From Larkinella bovis (GTDB lineage Bacteria; Bacteroidota; Bacteroidia; Cytophagales; Spirosomataceae): DNA of 64,000 nucleotides. A model generated the notes under the pieces. It was not told the origin of the DNA. It saw only the letters and a program-made list of their open reading frames with translations, and did not search any database. The stretch covers positions 1-64,000 of the forward strand of contig NZ_JBHSMA010000016.1 of NCBI RefSeq assembly GCF_042655385.1, in the 5' to 3' direction. Of this stretch, positions 33,236 through 43,097 are shown in pieces (positions within the stretch are counted from its first letter, which is position 1; every line of letters begins with the position of its first letter). The position numbers and the translations under genes were made by a program.

Positions 33236-34096
33236 ATGATCTTGATCGCAGACAGCGGTTCCACCAAAACCGATTGGCGAACTCTTTCCACCAATGGCGA
33301 GGTCAACCAGGCCCGAACCATCGGTTTCAACCCGTATTACCAGGATAGTGCCGCGATTGCTGCCGAACTGCAAACCAGTCTGTTACCGTCCGTTAAAGAA
33401 ACGGTAACGGAGGTGTTTTATTACGGTACCGGCTGCAACAGCCCCGAATCGTGTGGGGTGGTCGAACGAGCGATCCGGACGGTTTTTCCGGATGCGCAGC
33501 ACGTGCAGGTCAACAGCGATTTGCTGGGAGCGGCCCGGGCGCTGTGCCACCACGAGCCCGGTATTGCCTGCATTCTCGGCACCGGCTCCAACGCGTGCCG
33601 GTACGACGGGCGTGACATTGCCCAACTGAGCGGTTCGCTCGGCTTCTGGCTGGGTGATGAGGGAAGCGGGGGTTATTTGGGAAAAACGCTGGTCGTCCGG
33701 TTTTTGCACGGCCAGTTGCCGACCGAATTGGCCGGAAAATTTCAGAAACGCTACCCGAACATAGACCGGCTGACGGTGATGGAACATGCCTATAAACAGC
33801 CTTTTCCAAACCGGTATTTCGCGTCTTTTTCCAAATTTCTGTTCGATAACCGCAGTCATCCGGTTGCCTACCAGATCGTTTACGACGCATTCAGTCTGTT
33901 TTTCGACACCTATATCCGCAAATTTGCGGATTCGGCCCAGTTGCCGATTCACTTCGTCGGCTCGGTGGCTTTTTACTATAGCGATATTCTCCGGCAGGTG
34001 GCCAACGATAAGGGCTTTACGGTTCGGCGCATTCTGGAAAACCCGATTGCCGGCCTGACCCTGTACCACCAGCAAACCGAATCACCGCAAGATTGA
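33236..34096 (+). CDS. N-acetylglucosamine kinase-like BadF/BadG family ATPase
   Basis: A 286-residue sugar-kinase-fold ATPase (ASKHA). The phosphate-1 motif DSGSTKTDW is at residues 5-13, GTGSNACRYDG near 120, and GDEGSGGYLGK near 142. This pattern fits the eukaryotic-like N-acetylglucosamine kinase branch, common in Bacteroidota for amino-sugar salvage from cell-wall turnover. The start was set at MILIADSGS; an earlier in-frame ATG would overlap the cytochrome b5 gene. Activators of 2-hydroxyacyl dehydratases share the fold but normally have a 4Fe-4S Cys pair, absent here. Confidence 0.88.
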   Translation: MILIADSGSTKTDWRTLSTNGEVNQARTIGFNPYYQDSAAIAAELQTSLLPSVKETVTEVFYYGTGCNSPESCGVVERAIRTVFPDAQHVQVNSDLLGAARALCHHEPGIACILGTGSNACRYDGRDIAQLSGSLGFWLGDEGSGGYLGKTLVVRFLHGQLPTELAGKFQKRYPNIDRLTVMEHAYKQPFPNRYFASFSKFLFDNRSHPVAYQIVYDAFSLFFDTYIRKFADSAQLPIHFVGSVAFYYSDILRQVANDKGFTVRRILENPIAGLTLYHQQTESPQD

Positions 34097-34131
34097 GCGT
34101 CGAAAACCGGTCGGGGCAGTCGTTATGATGT

Positions 34132-34161
34132 AAAAAAAGCCACCGGATTCGGTGGCTTTTT
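34132..34161. terminator. bidirectional intrinsic terminator
   Basis: GCCACCG (34139-34145), loop GATT, CGGTGGC (34150-34156), with seven A before and five T after. It serves the kinase gene on the plus strand and the giant glycosidase gene on the minus strand. Confidence 0.92.
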
Positions 34162-34183
34162 AAACGACGTTATGTTACTAGAC

Positions 34184-37100
34184 TTATTGTTTCAGCACCT
34201 TGATTACTTTCAGAACCCCGTCTTCGTTCTGAATCCGGAGGAAATATACCCCGGTTGGTAGTTGCAGGGGCTCCACATCGATCATCATTTTGCGTCGGTC
34301 CGGATCAACAACCTGCCCCTTCAATTCCCACTGAGTCCCGTTCGCCGACGAGAGCGAGAAGGTGTACGGAACGGCGGTTCCCGGTTTCGTTACCCCATGT
34401 GCCGGCGCCGTCAGATTGATTACTTCCCGAACCGGGTTGGGGTAAACCAGCCATTCGCTACCGGCGGTTTCGGCATTTTCGGCCGTGATGGCGATCCGGC
34501 CCCCGCTTTGCACGAACGAGAACGCAATATTTTTGGTGATGATCGTCTCCCCGCTACCGTTGGCACCGGTGAAAGCAGCCACCCGCAGAATATACGTTCC
34601 AGCCAGCGGTTTGAAACCGTCGTCGTCGCCAAACAGCCCGAAAGGTGTCTGGTTATCGACGTAATTGTTGGACGAAGCGCCCGTTAGCGCAAAAGCAATA
34701 CTGCCAACCGGCACATTGGAGGTGCAGAAGAAATTGACCCGCTCCGGCAAACTACTGATGGTAATCGAACTGTTATTGATCAATTCCTGAATCACCTGAC
34801 GAACCGAGGCATTACCGGCTTTCATCAATTGAACGGTCAGTTGGGGCTCCCGTACTGTCAGCTTAAACGTGAGACTGTAGGTTTTCTGATCCGAAGTCGT
34901 GCTTTTCAGGGTCACCATATACTCCCCGGCGGTTTGCGGTCTCCCGCTGGCCGTCCGGTTGGAGGCATTGTAAGTAATGCCATCGGGCAAACCGATCACT
35001 TCCATCTGCACACCCGCTCCGGCTTCCGGCAACGTAAAGGTATGGAACAATCCTTTGGTAATTACCTGATCAGGGAGCGGGCTTTTGCCGTTATTACAAG
35101 CGGTTTTATACGTGTATTTTATAACCTTCCCGCTTTGCCGGGCTTCGATGTCCAGCGTACTGCCCTGCCGCATCGTCAGTAACAACGTATGCGTTGAGGT
35201 AGTCGTCCAATCGGTTACCCCGTCGGCCCGGTACTCAATGGTTGTGTTGTCTCCTCCACTGGTCCGGAAGGTGATTCGCCCGGTTTGGCAATCGTAGTCG
35301 GGCGCCAGCAGAACCAACGGATTAGTGGTCGGGGTAGTCGGCGTGGTTGGAGGGGTCGGGGTAGTAGTGCCCGGATTCACCGTCAGCGTCAGCTCTACAC
35401 TGGTTTTGGCATTCTGGTTGTCGGTGGCCGTGTAGGTGACAGAATAACTTCCCACCGTGGTGACCGTCCCGCTCAAGCTCCGGCTAAGGGCCTCAAAACT
35501 CAGCCCCGTCGGCAAACCGCTCACCGCATACGTCAGCGTGCCCCCTTCTGGATCGGTAAAAACCGGCAAAACCGTCTGGTAAGCCACATTCACCGTCGCT
35601 GTCAGACTCACCACCGTGGGGGCCACCGGCGGTTGGTTCGTCGGCGTGGTTGGGGTGGTTGGGGGCGTTGGCGTGTTGTTACCAGTGCAGGTCAAGGTCT
35701 TGGGAGACCCTTTCAGCAGATAGGTCGTGCCCTGAACCCGGCCCCAGACCTGGTAGGACTGGTTGTTCTTCAACTCCTCGGCCGTATCCCAGCGGTAGCC
35801 GTGGCTGCCGTTGCCTTTGCCGTTGTCTTTCAGGTCCTGNNNNNNNNNNNNNNNNNNNNNNNNNNNNNNNNNNNNNNNNNNNNNNNNNNNNNNNNNNNNN
35901 NNNNNNNNNNNNNNNNNNNNNNNNNNNNNNNNNNNNNTGCCGGAACAGGTTGGCCTCAAGGCTGCCCACCAGCCGGGCCGAGGCCAGGGTAGGTCCTACC
36001 AGAAACTCCACCGTCAACGGGGTGTTGGGCCGATCCTGATCCCACACCCAGCCCGCTATGTTAATGCAACTCACCAGATCCAGATACCCCTCAAAACTGC
36101 CCGTGGTCGGCGAGACTGGGGGCGTCGGGGTGGTGGGAGGGGTAGTGCCCGGATTCACCGTCAGCGTCAGCTCTACACTGGTTTTGGCATTCTGGTTGTC
36201 GGTGGCCGTGTAGGTGACGGAATAACTTCCCGCCGTGGTGACCGTCCCGCTCAGGCTCCGGCTAAGGACCTCAAAACTCAGCCCCGTCGGCAAACCGCTC
36301 ACCGCATACGTCAGCGTGCCCCCTTCCGGATCGGTGAAAACCGGCAAAACCGTCTGGTAGGCCACATTCACCGTCGCCGTCAGACTCACCACTGTGGGGG
36401 CCACCGGCGGTTGATTCGTCGGGGTAGTCGGCATGGTTGGGGTAGTCGGGGTGGTTGGGGGCGTTGGCGTGTTGTTCCCGGTACAGGTCAGGGTCTTGGG
36501 AGACCCTTTCAGCAGATAGGTCGTGCCCTGAACCCGGCCCCAGACCTGATACGACTGGTTGTTCTTCAACTCCTCGGCCGTATCCCAGCGGTAGCCGTGG
36601 CTGCCGTTGCCTTTGCCGTTGTCTTTCAGGTCCTGCCGGAACAGGTTGGCCTCAAGGCTGCCCACCAGCCGGGCCGAGGCCAGGGTAGGTCCCACCAGAA
36701 ACTCCACCGTCAACGGGGTGTTGGGCCGATCCTGATCCCACACCCAGCCCGCTATGTTGATACAACTCACCAGATCCAGGTAGCCTTCGAAGTTACCACT
36801 CGTCGGATTTTTGTCGACAACGATCAGCTTAAAGCTAAGTTGTCCGAGTTCATTCCCCTGATCATCAACCCCCTTAATCAGCAGGGTTGTCGTGCCGGTT
36901 TTTGTGGGTACTCCCGAAATCGTCCGGTTTTTGGCATCGTAACTCAGCCCTTCGGGCAAACCGGCCACGGTATAGCTATTACCGGGTCCCGGATCGGGCA
37001 ATTGATAGGAATAAGCCAGGCCAGCAACAATCGTCTGATCAGCCAGCGTAGAAGAGATCGGCGAAGAACAACTGGTCCGGTACGTATAACTAACCTCCTT

Positions 37101-40100
37101 GTCGCCCTGACGAGCCATGAGTTTGAGATCGGTCGCATTCCGTTTTTCCGGGCCGATTGTAAATGTAGGATTGCTGGTCCAGTCACCAACGCCCGGAATC
37201 GAATACGTCAATGCCGCCCCATTGCCCCCTTCAGTTCGAATCGTTAATTGCCCGGTCTGGCAGTTGAACGTCGGGGCAACGATGGTCAGGCTGGTTTCTG
37301 TGGCCCGAATCGTAATCAGAAAGGCATCTTCGGCCTTCGCCCCCCGCTCATCGGTGGCGGTGACCACCACCGAAGTTGTACCGGTTTTTTTAGGTGTTCC
37401 CGAAATGGTCCGCTTGCCTTTATCGTAGGTGAGTCCTTCCGGTAGAGCACTAACGGCAAACGTCATTGTGGTGGACGCCCGGAAGGTTTCCGCCGGAATG
37501 GTCAGGGTGACGGCCTGACCAAGCGGGTAGGTCTGATCGCTCAACGGATTAACCACCACCGGGGCTTCGTATCCGTTACACTTTGTTGTGTAGGAAAACC
37601 GGGCCTCTTTACCACTTTGCCGGGCCTGGATCTCGAAGGTTACCCCGTCGCGGAGCCAGGGCGGAATAATGGCGATGGCATTGACGGTCCAGTCCGCGAT
37701 GCCCGCCGATCGGAATTCAATCCTGGTCCCATCTCCTCCGCTGGTACGGAATTTAATTTCCCCGGTATTGCAATCAAAGGTTGGCTCCACTAAGGTTAAT
37801 TTCCCTGTCGAAGGAGCGTTGTTAATCGTGAGTTGAAACTCCGTGGTAACACTGGCCCCTTTGTTGTCCGTGGCTTTGACCTTCACCGCAATAACACCGG
37901 CAACGTTGGGCATCCCCTGAATGGTGCGGTTGCCGGTTTCAAAACTCAGTCCGCTCGTCAATCCCAATACATCCACATCCGTGATTTGTCCATCGGGGTC
38001 CGAAAACGTCTCATTCGGAATGGTGAAGCTAAAATTCTGCCCGACGATGGCGGTTTGTGCGGGTATTATTTTACTAACTACCGGTGGTTTATTGGTTTCT
38101 TCCGGTTTAAGGACCGTTAATTTAAAACGGGTCGAAACACTGGTTCCCTTATCATCCGTCGCTTTCAGCGTAATCGTTGAAACTCCTTCCGAAGTGGGTT
38201 TACCACTGATCGTGTACGTTTGCGCATCATAGGACAATCCCACCGGCAAATCTGAAGCCTGAATACTCACGATCCGGCCATCCGGGTCTTTAAAGGTTTC
38301 ATCCGGAATCCGAAATGAAAATTCCTTGCCGACACTGGCGGTTCGGTCCTCAATGGTTTTATTAACAACCGGAGCCTGGTTGCTATTTTGCCCCAGCACC
38401 GTAATCTGAAACTGCGTTGTTACCGGGGAGTTTTTATTATCGACCGCCCGGACCGTCACCGTGATCGTTCCCGTTCCGGTGGGCGTTCCCGAGATCGTTA
38501 CGCCATCGGCCGAAAGCCCCAAAGCCGGCAAACCCGCCGTGATTTCTACTTTGGTGATGGAACCGTCCGGGTCTTCAAAGGTAGCCGGGGGAATGCTGAA
38601 TTCGAAGAGTTTATCAGCGTAAGCGGTCTGGTTGGGAATCGGTTGCCGAACCCGCGGGTCCTGATTGGCATTATCCTCCAGCCAGTCTTCATTGATGACA
38701 ATATTGACGGGTTTCCGGCCACTCTGCACATACGCCTTCGACCATTGATCACTGGCCCGGTTCTGCGAGTCCGAAACATCGTCCAGCACCATCGACGATA
38801 ATTTGTAGGTGGCGTTACTACCGGTTTGGACCTGGGTTACGGGCTGATTCAGCAAACCCTGACTAACGACCTTATGAATCAACCGATTTAACGCATTCCG
38901 GGCATCCCAGCCCCCAAAGTTTGCCAGCGTCACCATCCGGGCGCCGTGTTCAAAACTTTCGGCTACCTGCTCGTAAAACCGGTCGGTAGAAACCGTCTGG
39001 TGGAAAAGGCCATCGACCTCGTTACACACCCAGCCTCCGGGACGGATATTGCTCCGAACAACGTCCATCGAAAACCGGTGGTTATAGTCCGGACCGTCGT
39101 TAATTTTAAGACCATCGGCATTTTGTGCCAGATTCCGGAACCCGAACGTGCCCCGCAAACCACTCTGGCGATCCCAGACGCAGCCGTGCTGGTTGACAAA
39201 CTGAATCGAGCCATTGACTTCTTTGACCGTGCGGTTGGTTTCGTCAATAAACCGCTTCAGCATCAGGTGGCGAAACACGTACCAGTCTTCGCCCCAACGG
39301 CCCCGGCTAAAGGAAATATACGGATCATTCTGGTTGTACGGCGGGGGCACAACGGCTTCCCATTTACTGAAGTCGCTGCCCCAGCGCCGGTTCAGGGCCT
39401 CCAGCGAATACCGGCCCTGCAGCCACTGCCGAAACCCCTGCTTCATCGGGTCGCTGTAATCGAACGGAATGGGATAACTACCACCAGAGCGATCGTTTCG
39501 GGGGGAATATTCTGCTTCCTGAATGGGAGAAGCCACCACCGACATAAACAGAAGCTGGTCCTGTTGTTGCAGGTATTCGAAATGACGGGTGACCTGCCGA
39601 ACAAAGTCTTTGGCTAATTCCAGCGTAGGTTGATGAGCAAAACTGAATTGAACCGCTTGCCCGAAATTCATCCGGGTGCCGTCGGCAGCCTGCATCGATT
39701 CTGCATTGTTCCAGAAACCGCTCAGCCGGTTGGGGTCGCGGGCCAGGTGAATGCGGAGCGCTACCTTCATGCCCATCCGTAAGGCGGCATTCACATAGGC
39801 ATCCACCAGCTTCCAGTTCGGAGCGCTGTTGCGGGTGGGATAGACTCCGTCCCAGTGGATCGAGATTTCAGCCGCATTACACCCCATCCGGCCCGCATTC
39901 TCAATCCGTTCGATGTCACTGGTGGGGTCACCTTCGTAGTTAAAGATAACGATGGCCAGATACCGCTGGCGTTCCGGAACCTTTGGGGCAATAAGGCGGC
40001 TTTTCGACGGTTGGGAACCGCTGGTGGCCGGAGAATGTGCGTAACTTACGCCGAGGAAGAATGATAAAATTAAAAGCGTTACGGTTAGTTGTCTGATCAT

Positions 40101-40103
40101 CAT
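34184..40103 (-). CDS. giant secreted GH42-like multidomain protein with T9SS sorting domain, interrupted by assembly gap
   Basis: One gene from the ATG at 40103 to the stop at 34184; the reading frame is broken only by the 98 N at 35840-35937. Removing these plus two duplicated bases restores one frame of 1939 residues. Signal peptide about 1-23. Residues ~45-470 form a beta-galactosidase (GH42-like) TIM barrel; E196/E198 (PIQEAEYSP) and E362 (CNEVDG) are candidate acid/base and nucleophile. Then come repeated cadherin-like/He_PIG Ig domains (SDPDG...GLSYDA...ISG) alternating with ~80-residue Cys-pair domains (TFDCNTG...). Two near-identical 232-residue modules (FEGYLDLVSC) with Pro/Thr linkers follow, and finally a type A sorting domain (WLVYPNPVRE to VIKVLKQ). 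It is a likely surface or released glycan hydrolase; the substrate is unknown. Confidence 0.85.
35318..36791 (-). repeat. tandem 696-bp coding module (two copies, second holds the gap)
   Basis: Copy A is 36096-36791 (696 bases, 232 codons). Copy B is about 35318-36095, including the N-run and lacking 18 bases of the PTTPT linker. Each encodes FEGYLDLVSC...GWVWDQDRPN...GNGSHGYRWD...SPKTLTC, a Pro/Thr linker, and an Ig-like domain with DPEGGTLTYAVSGLP. The copies are almost identical at the DNA level. Confidence 0.9.
35840..35937. other. assembly gap (98 N)
   Basis: A run of 98 undetermined bases in copy B of the tandem module. The left flank ends in TCCTG and the right flank begins TGCCGGAAC; in copy A the corresponding sequence is continuous (TCCTGCCGGAAC), so the flanks abut with a 2-base overlap. 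Confidence 0.98.
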
Positions 40104-40616
40104 CCGTGCGGTGTGCTATTATGATATTTTGTTCTTCTCCCTGCGAGGCTGCAAAGACGCTGAAGCCGGGGAATCGGCTTATCACCGGCCACGAATCAGC
40201 GGATTCTGCACTCGTCAGGGCTAACTTCGGTTACGGATTTTAGCAGAGATGACTCTCCGGTACCGGAACCGAATGACGCGTTTCGATTAGCAGTCAGACT
40301 TATTATTAACTGCTGTGATTCAAATTCGAATACTGTGAAGGACAAAAATCATTCCAATGTAACCGGGCTCGCGGAATGAACGGCAGCGCAGTGCCTGCTC
40401 TTGGGAAAGTAAAAAGATGAACGGATGAACCCGTAAAAAGGCGCCAAAACCTCAGATTAAAACATGGCAATATCCTGTTTACCTGTATATAGTAAACTCA
40501 ATTACACATCAAGCGTAGGATGGTTACAAAAATTGTGTCAGGAGCAACTAAAATTTAGTATGCGGTAGCAAAACCTAGTTACAACAAAGATACTAAATGT
40601 TAGTAAGTGGTAACAT
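40104..40616. other. 513-base intergenic region, little recognised
   Basis: AT-rich in its right half. I see no credible ORF. It holds a 9-bp perfect inverted repeat TAAATGTTA/TAACATTTA (40594-40602 and 40611-40619) at the end of the glycosyltransferase gene, and a minus-strand TATCTTTG box (40585-40592) that could start a long leader toward the giant glycosidase gene. Confidence 0.4.
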
Positions 40617-41726
40617 TTATAGCTGTAAAATAGCCTCCTGCCATTTTAAGACTTGTACTTTAGCATCAAATTGTTGACTTTTTTCGATCAATAAATTTGT
40701 GTTATAATTTTTGGGATGCTGCATCACGCGTACCATTGCCCTCCTAAACTCCTCTGGCATGGGGTAATCGACCAGTTCGCCCATGCCCGGAACGATAAAT
40801 TCCCGGGCTCCGCCGGCATTGGGTGCCACCAGCGGTTTTCCGAGCGAGGCCGCTTCGGTCATAATCTTACCAAACGGTTCTTCGCGGGAAGTCATTACCA
40901 ATCCGTCGGCGAGTTGCAGGTAGTTGTAGTAATCGTCGGTCTGCACATCGACGAAATGGAGGTTAGACAGGTTCAGCGCTTTGACCTGGCTATCGACCAG
41001 GTAATTCAGGCCGGTGGGCTGGGAGTTACCCATCCAGATAAAATGACACGGCTGATCGGCCAGCGCCTGGGCAATGAACGGAAACAGATCGACCCCTTTC
41101 CGGTAAATCCGCGTTCCGACCATCATCCAGACAAAAGCACCGGGTGCTATGTTCAGTTTTTTCCGAAGCTCCTCGACCCGCTGCTGCGAGACTTCCTTAT
41201 GGATCAGATCCACCACGGGATACAGGAGAGCCGTCCGTTTTGCCCCCATCACCGTGGCGAGGTCGCAGATTTGCTGCGTTACGCCGATGACCAGTTCCGA
41301 GTAGGTCATGGCGTGTTTCATTTCGTCGTAATGAATCGATTCGAACTGCGAGTGGAGTTCGTGAATCTGCGTAATCACCTTCACGCCCAGTTGTTCGGCC
41401 AGTTTCGAAAGTGGAAACATCAGCACGGTATTCAGGTACCAGTAGTCGGCCTTTACGTGTTCCTGCAAACGCCGGATGTAGTTCTCATACACCTTCACGC
41501 CCATCGCGTGGGTCAGTTTGGAAACCAGTTTCCGGGCCAGCCCCCGGTTGAACGGCGAAGTGAAGGATGGTATATCTGCCGGCAACTGCGCAACCAATGG
41601 CCCCCGGTTTTCGCTGTACAAAGCCGCCTGAATCTGTTGTCGATCAAAATTTTGCAGATAGGTCCACAACACTACTTCCGAGCCGGTAAAGGATCCGTAG
41701 GGAGTAAAAAACAGAATTTTCTTCAT
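40617..41726 (-). CDS. GT4-family glycosyltransferase
   Basis: A 369-residue retaining glycosyltransferase of the GT-B fold, family GT4. The N-terminal domain opens with FFTPYGSFTGSEVVL (Gly-rich acceptor loop). The C-terminal domain has the MVGTRIYRKGVDLF segment and the E-x7-E signature E283 PFGKIMTE291, which binds the nucleotide-sugar donor. No signal peptide; it acts on the cytosolic membrane face. It probably adds a hexose to a lipid-linked glycan. It stands alone on the minus strand, facing the giant glycosidase gene, a few kb from the glycan locus at 45-52 kb. Donor and acceptor are unknown. Confidence 0.88.
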   Translation of the reverse strand: MKKILFFTPYGSFTGSEVVLWTYLQNFDRQQIQAALYSENRGPLVAQLPADIPSFTSPFNRGLARKLVSKLTHAMGVKVYENYIRRLQEHVKADYWYLNTVLMFPLSKLAEQLGVKVITQIHELHSQFESIHYDEMKHAMTYSELVIGVTQQICDLATVMGAKRTALLYPVVDLIHKEVSQQRVEELRKKLNIAPGAFVWMMVGTRIYRKGVDLFPFIAQALADQPCHFIWMGNSQPTGLNYLVDSQVKALNLSNLHFVDVQTDDYYNYLQLADGLVMTSREEPFGKIMTEAASLGKPLVAPNAGGAREFIVPGMGELVDYPMPEEFRRAMVRVMQHPKNYNTNLLIEKSQQFDAKVQVLKWQEAILQL

Positions 41727-41967
41727 GTATCAGAATGCGCTTCGGCCGCTAATATCCGCCGAAAAAACCATAAAAAGTGACGAAATCCGAAATTTGACGG
41801 AACGACCACCAAACCGGAATCCTCTACAGTTTGTTACCCGAACGGATTGGCAATTCAATAGTATATTGCGGCTTCGTTGGCTCATCGGTTTTCTGGAAGG
41901 TCTTCAGCTCGGCACTCACCGCCAATTGATAAAGAATTAAGGAATCGCTCCGGCGATCGTTTGAATT

Positions 41968-43032
41968 ATGGCAAATCGGTATTTTTTGAAAGTAAAAGAA
42001 GTCGTTCGGCAAACCCCGGACGCCGTGACTATTCATTTTTGGCATCCCCTCAACGAAGTGATCCGGTACCAGCCCGGCCAGTACCTGACGTTTATTTTAC
42101 CCTTCGACGGCCAGAAAATCCGGCGGTCGTACTCGATGTCCAGTTCTCCGCATACCGATGTCGCACTGGCGGTTACAATCAAACGCCTGCCGGGAGGGGT
42201 GGTTTCCAACTACCTCTGCGATACGACCAAACCCGGGGATGTGTTCGAGACGCTGGAACCGCTCGGCACCTTCGTCCCTAAACTGGATCCCGCCAACCAG
42301 CGACAAATCGTACTGATCGGGGCCGGAAGTGGTATTACGCCCCTGATTTCGATGGCCAAATCGGTTCTGCACGTCGAACCCCGCAGCACCATCTGGCTGC
42401 TCTACGGCAACCGGAACCGCGCATCGATCATTTTTGAAAAAGAGCTGAACGACCTGGTGCAGCGATCGGGCGGGCGGTTTCGGGTCACGCACCTGCTCAG
42501 CCAGCCCGAACCCGGTTGGAGTGGTCTGCAGGGGCGACTGAACCAATCGGCCATTCTGAAGCTGCTCGAAGAACAGCCACACCACGTCCTTCAGCAAACC
42601 GACTTCTACATTTGCGGCCCCGACGGCTTGATGGACGAAGCCCGCAGTGCGCTCCGGATCCTGGACGTTCCGGCCCATCAGGTTCACAAAGAGAGCTTCG
42701 CGACCAGTTCGCACGAAACCCACGGCGAGGTAGTGGAAGCCGAGCCCGCCGGTTCGTCAACCCCCGAAGTGACCATTTTATACGAAGGCAGCGAATACAA
42801 ATTCACCGTTGAACCCCACCAGACCATTCTGGAAGCCGCCCTGGAACTCGACATCGACCTGCCGTATTCGTGCCAGGCCGGTATGTGTACGGCCTGCATG
42901 GGTCGTTGCCTGTCGGGTAAAGTACACCTTGACGAAGACGACGGGCTGGCCGAATCCGAACTCCAGGCCGGTTACATCCTGACGTGCGTAGCGCGCCCGT
43001 TGACCAGCGATGTTGTCATTGAAATTGAATAA
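41968..43032 (+). CDS. FAD/2Fe-2S oxidoreductase, PaaE-like reductase
   Basis: A 354-residue flavoprotein reductase with three modules: FAD-binding domain (1-105, RRSYSMSS isoalloxazine motif near 52-59), NAD(P)H-binding domain (110-245, GAGSGITPLISM and YICGPDGLMDE), and a C-terminal plant-type 2Fe-2S ferredoxin (265-354) with ligands C302, C307, C310 and C340. This order matches phenylacetyl-CoA epoxidase reductase PaaE and related ferredoxin-NADPH reductases. No paaABCD genes are present in the window, so it may serve a fatty-acid desaturase or hydroxylase instead. The next gene, an M3 peptidase, is 65 bases downstream after a small hairpin. Confidence 0.9.
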   Translation: MANRYFLKVKEVVRQTPDAVTIHFWHPLNEVIRYQPGQYLTFILPFDGQKIRRSYSMSSSPHTDVALAVTIKRLPGGVVSNYLCDTTKPGDVFETLEPLGTFVPKLDPANQRQIVLIGAGSGITPLISMAKSVLHVEPRSTIWLLYGNRNRASIIFEKELNDLVQRSGGRFRVTHLLSQPEPGWSGLQGRLNQSAILKLLEEQPHHVLQQTDFYICGPDGLMDEARSALRILDVPAHQVHKESFATSSHETHGEVVEAEPAGSSTPEVTILYEGSEYKFTVEPHQTILEAALELDIDLPYSCQAGMCTACMGRCLSGKVHLDEDDGLAESELQAGYILTCVARPLTSDVVIEIE

Positions 43033-43069
43033 CCGTTGAACCGTTCAGGGTTTATCGTTGAAACCTGAA
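43031..43069. repeat. short word-repeat hairpin between reductase and M3 peptidase genes
   Basis: ACCGTTGAACCGTTCA is a tandem of a near-identical 8-base word. TTCAGGGTTT (43044-43053) pairs with AAACCTGAA (43061-43069) with one bulge. It is a small member of the word-built hairpins in this window. Confidence 0.4.
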
Positions 43070-43097
43070 TCATACACCCGTTTTCCTGAATACCGTA

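Noticed and set aside
34184..35959. A separate 591-codon gene downstream of the gap
   Set aside because: It is the C-terminal part of the giant gene; the frame break comes from the N-run length only.
35318..36791. Mobile element or CRISPR-like array
   Set aside because: The repeats are in-frame protein modules of 232 codons; no transposase, terminal repeats or spacers.
35811..37247. 478-codon plus-strand ORF opposite the giant glycosidase gene
   Set aside because: Arg/Gly-rich antisense shadow running through the N-run; no domain.
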